From Caenorhabditis remanei (Eukaryota > Nematoda > Chromadorea > Rhabditida > Rhabditidae): DNA of 64,000 nt. The position numbers and the translations under genes were made by a program. A model generated the notes under the pieces. That model had not been told where the DNA came from, ran no database searches, and saw only the letters and a list, made by a program, of their open reading frames with translations. Where the stretch lies: assembly GCF_010183535.1 (NCBI RefSeq), contig NC_071329.1, positions 14,260,001 through 14,324,000 of the forward strand, in the 5' to 3' direction. Below are positions 55,992 to 64,000 of the stretch, piece after piece (the first letter of the stretch is position 1; every line of letters begins with the position of its first letter).

Positions 55992-56410
55992 ATTATCGGA
56001 ATAAAAAAGTTCCGACATTTTTTACCGACGCGCAAGAGTCGCGGTACTGGTAGATCAGAAACGCCCACTCATCATAAACATTTCTTCTGCAAAATCAGGG
56101 CACGGTTTCATTGAATTCGCGGGTGAAGTTTTGTTTAAAAATACCACTTTTTTAAAAAAATTTGACCTATTTCCCTTAAAATTTCATTTCCACCATGAAG
56201 TTTGAGGAAAAAAGATCAAATTTTAAAGGAAATAGGTCAAATTTTATTTAAAAAGTGGTATTTTTAAACAAAACTTCACCCGCGAATTCAATGAAACCGT
56301 GCCCTGATTTTGCAGAAGAAATGTTTATGATGAGTGGGCGTTTCTGATCTACCAGTACCGCGACTCTTGCGCGTCGGTAAAAAATGTCGGAACTTTTTTA
56401 TTCCGATAAT
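55992..56410. mobile_element. Near-perfect 419-bp hairpin element
   Basis: The outer ~170-175 bp of each arm (about 55992-56165 and 56237-56410) appear identical when inverted; the arms diverge only near the centre. Ends read ATTATCGGAATAAAAAAGTT. Inserted between the WSN gene and usp-39. The near identity points to recent insertion or ongoing arm conversion. Confidence 0.85.
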
Positions 56411-56802
56411 ATCGAAATACAACGGGGCAATGACAGAAATGCGAAAGAAACATCCGTACAAATGTTTACCAGTGTTATCTGTTGACTCAAACTAGCAATA
56501 CTTCGGAAATATATACATTAAACTTTTAAAAACTATATTTTCTTACGTATTTTTAAAGAAAAATACTGATAACATCATCAAATTATAATGAAAACCTGCA
56601 GAACTCTTTTTGAAATTCGCACAAATTGATCTTTCCCGAGAGGAGTACACGGCTGGTCTGCAATCTGACGTGGTGGTGTTTGCGGACCTGGGCGAAAATT
56701 GAAAAATAAATGCATTTCGTATACTCATTTTAGACAGTTTTCAAGTTAAAATGCGCTGAAATTAACTATAAATAGTTCAAAATATTACAGAAAACATAGA
56801 AG

Positions 56803-59800
56803 ATGTCTGACGGAACACCCAGAAATGACCACAGGTCACCGACACCAGAGGAACCGGTGGAAAGGAGGCGTTCGATTCAAGAGGACACCGAGAAAACCAC
56901 AGAAAAGCGATCTCGGAACGAAGAAGCTGACGATAGGGATAGAAGACGATCCAGTGAGTGTTTATGTGAATTTTATTTTGTAGAATACTGGAAATTTTGT
57001 CGCTTTTCTAATTTTTCTTTGATTTACTTGCAGAAGACGACAAAAGAGTTGAAAGAAATGGACGGAGCGGCGAATCTCACAGAACCCACGACCGAGAAAG
57101 AAAGAAAAGAGATCGGAGTAGGTCGAGATCTCGATCAAGGTGAGAAACAGTTATTTATTTAATAAAATATTTTAATTTGTGATTTTTAGATCTCCAAAAC
57201 GCTCAAAGCGTGATAGAAAGGAGGAGAAGACGGATCAAGACGCGGAGGACGGAGAGGTAAGCCTTACCAATGAAATGACGGAAGTCTTTCACATATATCA
57301 TTACAAGACTTGTCACGGGCCGCCCCGTTTTGAAAAAAGTCGGAAGGAATTCCTTTGTATAATGTATGAAAACTTTTTGCTATGCGCCTTTAAGCTTACA
57401 GTAAGAATTTGCATTGCGCACAGTACTTTGCAGGAGGCCGTGCGTCAGCATGTGTCATTTTTGTCATTTAGGGACCCGTGAAGAAAGGGATATCGGAGTG
57501 TCGTTGCCACATTCAAATCGCTTTTACGACTTTATTTATCACATTTTATGATGCAGAGCAAGAAATGAAAACAAGAAAACATAAAATCTCTATTTTAATA
57601 TATCTTTTGTTTTGCTCTTTTTCGATTTTTGACAAGTCTGATCATTATCATTACAGATCCGCGATACAACACCGCCCGTCGTTGAGAAGCCACGTGAGAT
57701 GACAGCAAGAGAGCTGGAACGGCAACGGATTATTGCGGAAGAGTTGAAGGTGATTTCAGTCATCTCTTCTTTAATGTAATCTTTTATTTCAGAATGGTCA
57801 GAATGATGAGGGCGGAGAAGAGCCGGTTTGGTCGATGAAGAAGGCTCAAGCTGAAAAAAAGAGCAGAACTTGTCCGTATTTGGATACTATCGATAGGTAA
57901 GCGGACCGCCGGAAACATGCTATCGTTAAGAAAAATCATTTCTCTCAGCTTTTAGCCATTACACGGTCTCCCGCACTGCCAAAATGAACTGCAAGAAACG
58001 TGAAAAGGCAATATTTTCAGGTTTCAGACGTCGCAATTGATGAAAAAAAGGTCCCATCCATCAGAAATTTTGATTTTACGCAATTTTGATGGATGATACC
58101 TTTATTCATCCATTTTGACGTCTGAAAACATCAAAATACTAGATTTTCAGTGCAAAAAATACAAGGATTGAATTTAAAAACGAAAAAATTGACTTCACAT
58201 TTCTTGCAGTTCTTTTTCGCTGTGTGGGAGACAGTGCAATAACATTTTTTGTCTTCCAAACGCAAAAATGCTCAAAAACTCGCCGTATTTGGCAACAAAA
58301 TCCGTACAAATCGACAGTTTTCACCAATATATTTCTTCCAGATCCGTCTTGGACTTTGATTTCGAGAAGCAATGCTCCGTGTCGCTCTCCCATCAGAATG
58401 TGTACGCGTGCATGGTGTGCGGAAAGTATTTCCAGGTATCCCACTTGTCTGGCTCATTTCGCAACTAGACGTTTCGCAGCCATGAGCTCCGCAGCTTCAA
58501 TTTTCCCGTTTTTTCAATGAAAACTTGACTTTTTCGGATAATTAATTGGTCAAAACGCACATTTTTTGTGATTTTGATAAAAGAGACTACAAGAAATGTT
58601 GTCCAAAAAAACAAAACAAAGTATTTTTTGTTGAAAAAGCTGAAAACTGCTTTTCTCGTAGAAGTAGCGGTCTTTGTCATTTTCTGAACTTTAAACTTTT
58701 TAGTTGTACGGCTACGTTTACGAGATTTTCAGCTTTTTCATCAAAAAATGTTTTTGTGGGTTTTTTTGGACAAAATTTCTTGTAGTCCCGTTTATCAAAA
58801 TTACAAACAATGTTCGTTTTGGCTTCTCAAACAATTAAATATCAGAAAAAGTCAAGTTTTCACTGAAAAAACGGGAAAATTGAGGCTGTGGAGCTCATGG
58901 CTGTCTTTCTAGCTGCTTTTTCTTTCATTAATCATTTTTCAGGGCCGCGGAACGAACACTCATGCCTACACCCATGCACTCGAAACCGATCATCACGTCT
59001 TCCTGAATCTTCAAACGCTGAAATTCTACTGTTTGCCCGACAATTATGAAGTCGTGGATCCGTCGTTGGAGGACATAAAATATGTGTTGAAGCCGACGTA
59101 TACGAAAGAAATGATTGCGTCCATCGATAAACAGGTAAGATTTATCGATTATTTCAGATTTTCTTAATGTTATTTTTTTTTCAGGCGAGAATGGTTCGAG
59201 CTTATGACGATTCGACTTACTTCCCTGGAGTCGTTGGACTCAATAATATCAAGGCTAATGACTATTGTAATGTCATTCTTCATGTAAGTTGAAAAATATT
59301 CCAAATAATATTTGAAACTGTTGTAACCCATTTCTCTACATTTCATTAGAACTATTTTGAACATTATCATTTTTAATACCGTTTTCGACATACTTGGCCG
59401 GCTATTTAGAGACAAAATTCAAATTTTTTCCGAATTTTTTAATTTTTTTCACGAAAAAGTCAAATTTTCGACTATCATTCAGAATCAGGAAAAATTCTGG
59501 AAAATCATTTTTACATTTTCGCGATTTTCGGTTAAAAAAATTCAAAATTTAAAAAAAAATTGGTTTATTTTTTGAAGTCGGGAAGAAAAGGTTTCCATTC
59601 AAAATTTTCATTAGTTTAACCCAAATCATTCTACTAATTCTGTAAATTGTAACCATTTTTCACCCCATTTCATTGTTTCAGGCGCTCTCCGCCGTCCGTC
59701 CTCTTCGTAATTGGTTCCTGAAAGAGTCCAATTACTTGGCAATCAAACGACCGCCAGGAGATAAGCTCACTCTCCTCCCACAGAGATTCGGTGAGCTCAT

Positions 59801-61066
59801 CCGGAAGCTGTGGAATCCGAGAGCTCTCCGTACCCACGTGTCTCCTCACGAAATGCTCCAAGCGGTGGTCGTTTGTTCGAATAAGAAGTATCAATTCATC
59901 AAGCAGAATGATGCATACGACTTCATGCTTTTCCTGTTGACGACACTACATACGGCACTAAATGGAACCGAGAAAAGGGAGAGCATCATTTCCAAGTATG
60001 TTTATTATTAGGGATGGTCAAAGAGTCAGTTTGGAGATATGCAACGTGACTTATATAATTGAAAAGCTGAGAAAACGCTGATTCCAAATATATATTTAGT
60101 TTTTGCCCTTGAGGAGTGGTATTCGAGAAAAAAGAGGGAAAGCTCTGAAAAGAGTCAAATTATTACCTTTTTAACAGTCGAAAATTGCAAAAAAATGCAA
60201 AAAATTTCAGAACTTTGCTCTCGTTTTTCTCGAATACCGGGCCTCGAGGGCAAAAACTGAATATATATTTGGAACCAGCGTTTTCTCTGCTTTCCAATGA
60301 TATAGGTCACGTCCGATAACTCCAATCTTCCCTAGTTTAAAAAAAGGGATATTTCGATATTAATAATATAGATTTTAATTCCAGAACATTCCGCGGAAAG
60401 ATGCGAGAATACTCCCGTAAAGTCATCCCAGCCGAAGACACGGACGAGGAGAAGTATATGAAGATGCGAATGCCCGACTACCAGGAAAGAGTCTCCGAGA
60501 AGCCGTTCCTCTTCTTAACTCTTGATCTACCAGCGGCTCCTCTCTACCGTGACGTTCAACTTCAGAATATCATCCCTCAAGTGCCACTCAGCACTCTCCT
60601 CGAGAAATTCAATGGAAAAACGGAGAAAGAGTACAGAACCTACAATGACAATATTATGAAGCGATATGAGCTGTTGAAGCTCCCCGAGTTCCTCATCATC
60701 TCCTACAAACGATTCCAAAAGAATCAGTGGTTCGTTGAGAAGAATCCCACCATCGTCAACTTCCCCATCGTCAATGTTGATCTATACGAGTGTTTGGCGG
60801 AGGATGCGAGAGCCGATAACAAGTACACAACGTACGATCTTGTGGCAAATGTGGTTCATGAGGGGACTTTTGAAACTGGAAACTATCGAATTCAAATCGT
60901 CCATCAGGGTTCCGGAAAGTGGTATGAATTGGAAGATCTGCACGTGAAGGACATGCTGCCCCAGATGATCGTCCTTGCCGAATCGTATATTCAAATCTGG
61001 AGACTCAACAAGGAGAAGACGAGAGATGAGAGAGGAGAGGATGATGAGGAACCGATGGAGTCATAA
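56803..61066 (+). CDS. usp-39: USP39 orthologue, U4/U6.U5 tri-snRNP-associated protein 2
   Basis: Exons are 56803-56953, 57034-57139, 57190-57256, 57657-57749, 57793-57896, 58342-58435, 58943-59134, 59185-59283, 59682-59995 and 60385-61066 (633 aa, frame closes). An Arg/Ser/Glu-rich N-terminus (RSRSRSRSP-like) leads to a ZnF-UBP domain (CMVCGKYFQ...HAYTHALETDHHVFLNL). A USP-type domain starts FPGVVGLNNIKANDYCNVIL and ends GSGKWYELEDLHVKDMLPQM. The catalytic Cys box (GNTCY) is replaced by KANDY, and the His box lacks the usual His-Tyr, as in all USP39 proteins, so it is a pseudo-deubiquitinase. Known role: assembly of the tri-snRNP and pre-mRNA splicing in the nucleus. Two introns hold MITEs. 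Confidence 0.95.
57958..58245. mobile_element. CACGGTCTCCC-family MITE, complete copy in a usp-39 intron
   Basis: Inverted ends CACGGTCTCCCGCACTGCC and, mirrored, CACTGTCTCCCACACAGCG. GGTCCCATCCATCA is mirrored by TGATGGATGATACC at the centre. Confidence 0.8.
58478..58905. mobile_element. Palindromic MITE in a usp-39 intron
   Basis: AGCCATGAGCTCC near the left end is mirrored by GGAGCTCATGGCT at the right. GACTACAAGAAAT and ATTTCTTGTAGTC pair further in. Confidence 0.75.
60009..60342. mobile_element. Second copy of the sri 1 intron MITE family
   Basis: Matches 7105-7871: GAAAAGCTGAGAAAACGCTG, ATTCCAAATATATATTTAG and TATTCGAGAAAAA, all mirrored in the second half. Lies in the last usp-39 intron. 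Confidence 0.75.
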
Positions 61067-61129
61067 ATATGTTATTTGTTTGAAGTTTTATTTTCTTTTT
61101 TCTCTTTCACAGCGATCTGTTATTTAAAT

Positions 61130-62084
61130 TTAATTTATTATTGATTTCCCTTTAACCCAATTTTCGTCTTTAGATAAATTCCGATGACTTGAAATCGAAA
61201 AATCAACACCGCAGGTGTCATCTCCAGTTGTTTGTAGTCCAGGCTTTTTGGGACACTTTTGGTAGGGAAATTTTGTTTTTGATGATGTGTTTATCTTCAC
61301 ATCATCCATCACTTTCCTTGCAATCACGTTATCATATTGATTGATACTTGAAAAATTTTATATAGAAATTCAGGGGGGACCTTGATACATTTCATTGTCA
61401 ACAGCTTTCTGGTCCTTCCTTTTTTCTTTCCATCTCCATCTTCTGAGGACATGGAAGACTGCATCGAATCACAGTTCACAAAACTTTTCTGAATATTCTG
61501 TTCTTTCCGATCTCTCTTCAGATCTCCAAAACTTGAAATCACATGAGAAACTTTTTTTTGTTGGTCATTTTGCTTCTTTGTTTTCAACAATGATGCACTA
61601 CATACTCTCTGATCCCTTTCAGATTTCTGATCTTCATCACAATTTCCGTTATTCTGACTATTGGCTTCTGTGAACTCTCTGTTCATACCAACATTATTCT
61701 CCTTTGCATGTGCGCTTTTTGTGCAGGAGGTCTGAAGTCCATCAGCCTTTTTATCTCCACTACGCAACATCTCAATCGAACCTAAAACAGAAAATTCCAT
61801 AGAACTGATGACTTTTTCATAACTCTATTCACATCAATACCCATATTTTTATTGAAAACATCAGCTGCAACACTCTGCCAACATTCACACACAAATTGTT
61901 CGTTTCCACCTCGTGATCAATCAGTTTCTTTTCTGATTCCTTTTCACTTGAACACTTTGTATCAGATTTCATTCTGAACTTCTGATCTTCAATCTTCGAC
62001 TGAATTTCAGGAGCCACTCGAACTTCTTGTATCAAAGTATTCCTTGTCGGACACTTCGAGGCAATATGTCCTTGTTGATCGCAT
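61130..62084 (-). other. Zinc-knuckle-containing coding remnant
   Basis: After 'tgtttcag' at 62085 the minus strand reads CDQQGHIASKCPTR, the second part of a CCHC zinc knuckle whose first Cys would be in a preceding exon. Polar Lys/Glu/Ser-rich frames follow (62084-61829, 61800-61324, 61327-61130), with splice-like joints that I could not bring into phase. CCHC knuckles occur in Gag-like and RNA-binding proteins. It may be a retroelement-derived or decaying host gene. Confidence 0.4.
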
Positions 62085-62690
62085 CTGAAACAAACAATAG
62101 TTGAATTAATTCTGATGTCTCTATCTCAGGCGTTTTCGAACAAGTAGTTCACCCGTTAGTGTTTTCTGGGTGTTTTTATCATCTTTTTCTCTTATTTTAT
62201 TGTATTTTTTGTGTCTATTAGCTTAGGGTATCTTTCAGATTTATTCTGAAATTCTCGTTGTTTTTGTATCAATTATCACATTGATAATTGATTGATTTTT
62301 ACTATAATAAAATAATAATTATCTCGATGTTTGTTAGAAAATACAGCATAAAAATTACCTTCCATCCACTTTAATGTAAAATTGCAACAAAAACGTCCTC
62401 ACTTGGATAAGTTTGCAGTATCTTATCTCGACCGGCTTCAAAGTTATGGAATCTCTTCAGAACTGATCACTTTTCAAAAACGATTCATCGAATTACATTT
62501 TGTTTGTCTAGTTTTTAAAAAAGTTTTTTCTAATGACATTTTTGGAAGCAAATAGAAGAAATAACATCTAAAGTGATCATTTATTAAGGCTTACAGATAG
62601 AAAGTTTCAAAAATAATGTTTAAAAAAGCAATAAGTGAAGAAAGTAAAAAAAAATACAAAGAAACATTGAGCAATGGAAGACTCTGAAAT
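62085..62690. other. Intergenic region
   Basis: AT-rich. A minus-strand segment near 62450-62370 (RFHNFEAGRDKILQTYPSED) is open for about 27 codons and could be an upstream exon of the zinc-knuckle frame, but it ends in a stop. Confidence 0.3.
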
Positions 62691-63388
62691 TCATTGCTGA
62701 AAGTGCACATCCGAACTGTAATAACGATGCACTGTAGTATGGTAAACTCTTGCGTAGTCCGTAAATCCTGTCCTCGGATATCTGCTGAACAGTCGGAATT
62801 CCTTTGTGTAGTACCAGATGGATGTTTCGATGGAGAGGAGGTAGAGATAAACGTGAATATAGACATTGGAAGAGGTCTGAAGTTTGGAATTCCAGTTTTT
62901 ACAGGTTGGGGCTATGGTAACTTACACAGTATGGCCACAAGAAGTATCCAGTTAAAGCAAAAAACAGAGTGATCAATATAATAGATTTCCAATGGATTCT
63001 CAGCGGTAGCTTTGGTAAAAGTATAGTTTGATACCAAACCATTCGAATCGCTGCATAAATTGAGAAGATCATGGACATGATTCGTGCGTAATACAGGTTC
63101 TGAAATTCTTTTTTTTTGTCTTTGAAAACCGTATTTATTATCGCTTACCCATTCTGCTTGAACGTGCAGAATATTCAGAATATTACAGATGAAACCACTC
63201 TGAATCATTCCGAACAAAACATTAATGGTTACATGACTATTTTCAAGTACCGGGGTGAGAACACCAACCCACAAAGTATTGATTGTGTTCATTTCCCAAG
63301 GAACTCTTGTTTTCTTTTCAATATATGAATACTGTGTCATTCCGATAAGTGTTATGATTGGAACTGCAGTGATCACAGAGAACACCAT
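62691..63388 (-). CDS. Unrecognised multi-pass membrane protein
   Basis: Exons are 63388-63149, 63099-62926 and 62876-62691 (199 aa from the first ATG, frame closes). The open frame extends upstream of this ATG to a stop at about 63475, so an earlier start or 5' exon is possible. About five hydrophobic segments are visible (VFSVITAVPIITLIGM; VTINVLFGMIQSGFICNIL; SMIFSIYAAIRMVWYQT; IILITLFFALTGYFLWPY; VYIHVYLYLLSIETSIW), followed by a polar Tyr/Arg-rich tail. The layout faintly recalls FRAG1/DRAM/Sfk1 proteins, but no diagnostic motif supports it. Confidence 0.55.
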
Positions 63389-63711
63389 AGCTAGCTTTAC
63401 AGGAAACGAGGAAAAACTGAAGGAAGCGAAGAAGGAATCGCTCGATGAGCTCACGCCAGAATTATTGATTTAAAACCCTTTCTCACGAAACATCCCATAG
63501 GCTGACTGACCTTCTCCGCCCGTTTCGCAGTCTTCTGTATATTCAAGTCTTGCCCAATAATTCCTTGACACTAATCCCCTGCTCACAATTGTGAGATATT
63601 CTCGAAAAAGTTTACTTCATTATTCATAAAGCTTCCTTTAGTGGAAAAAAAAACATAATAAATATACCAATCAGTTAAAAAAAATGCAACACACAATAAA
63701 ATGAAGTGAGA
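63389..63711. other. Intergenic region
   Basis: Between the membrane-protein gene and the 3' end of the receptor fragment. No feature recognised. Confidence 0.3.
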
Positions 63712-63951
63712 TTAATCTGATACGAAGCAAAGTTCTCCACTCTCCTGTTCAGTTATTTTCGTCTTCTGCATCATTTTTCTCATTGAAATCCGGAAGTACT
63801 TGTCAAGACACATGTAGATTAAAGTGTTGAAGCAGGAGTGGTCGTAACCGGGAAAAAGAAAACATATACATAAACGATAAATGTCTGATTGTAAAATGAG
63901 AAAGTGGAACCATTTACATCCAAACTATCTAATCAATGTCGATGCAAGTAT
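63712..63951 (-). pseudogene. C-terminal exon of a 7TM receptor, partial, with an in-frame stop
   Basis: After 'tttttcag' (63954-63952) one frame runs to TAA at 63712-63714. It contains a TM7-like stretch (CICFLFPGYDHSCFNTLIYM) followed by CLDKYFR, the usual amphipathic helix 8 position, and a charged tail ending LCFVSD. An in-frame TAG at about 63926 interrupts the start of this exon (ASTLIR*FGCKWF). The rest of the gene lies beyond the window, so the true acceptor may be elsewhere. The receptor subclass cannot be told. Confidence 0.5.
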
Positions 63952-64000
63952 CTGAAAAATTCATTTGTTCTTACCCTTCTTCTCTACACCAGGTGGGAAA

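Overview
This window is nuclear DNA of a nematode, almost certainly a Caenorhabditis species that I cannot name. It is AT-rich, with short introns that begin GT(A/G)AG and end TTTTCAG. It carries nematode-specific families: Sri chemoreceptors, DUF3557, F-box type B, MATH/BTB-like and WSN. It is packed with small inverted-repeat transposons. The gene content and repeat density suggest a chromosome arm.

Layout. 1-2.3 kb: two tandem, decayed MATH/BTB-like genes. 2.4-5.7 kb: two tandem divergent seven-helix receptor genes. The first carries an apparent 1-nt frame slip. The second is split by an 867-bp transposon with an 8-bp target duplication. 6.5-15.4 kb: four sri genes (one +, three -) and a tRNA-Thr. 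15.4-22.4 kb: a repeat block with a ~2.7-kb long-inverted-repeat element, a 796-bp foldback, tRNA-like pieces and an orphan sri exon. 22.4-25.6 kb: two sri genes. 26.8-28.3 kb: a tandem pair of short unknown proteins. 28.6-30.1 kb: a DUF3557 gene. 31.3-35.8 kb: three sri genes, one with a nonsense codon. 36.3-37.6 kb: an F-box gene. 37.9-38.4 kb: fragments that include a protein-primed (Maverick/Polinton-type) DNA polymerase piece. 40.3-50.9 kb: six sri genes, including a recent tandem pair of which one copy is dead. 51.2-55.8 kb: a large WSN/transmembrane/ankyrin/BRCT-like gene. 56.8-61.1 kb: the conserved splicing gene for the USP39 orthologue. 61.1-64 kb: a zinc-knuckle ORF, an unrecognised membrane protein and a receptor 3' end.

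Fifteen sri genes or pseudogenes fall into at least four sequence groups and share one exon plan: 153/156, 129, 219, 313 and ~100 nt, then a short variable last exon. Several introns are missing in particular copies. Four further sri exon relics lie between genes. The cluster therefore shows tandem birth (31-35 kb and 46-49 kb) and death: nonsense codons, a lost splice donor and orphan exons. The same TA-flanked MITE family sits in introns of four sri genes and the DUF3557 gene. USP39 is the only deeply conserved housekeeping gene here.

Exon coordinates were assigned by eye from splice signals, reading-frame closure and comparison among paralogues inside the window. No database search was run, so family names rest on motif recognition.
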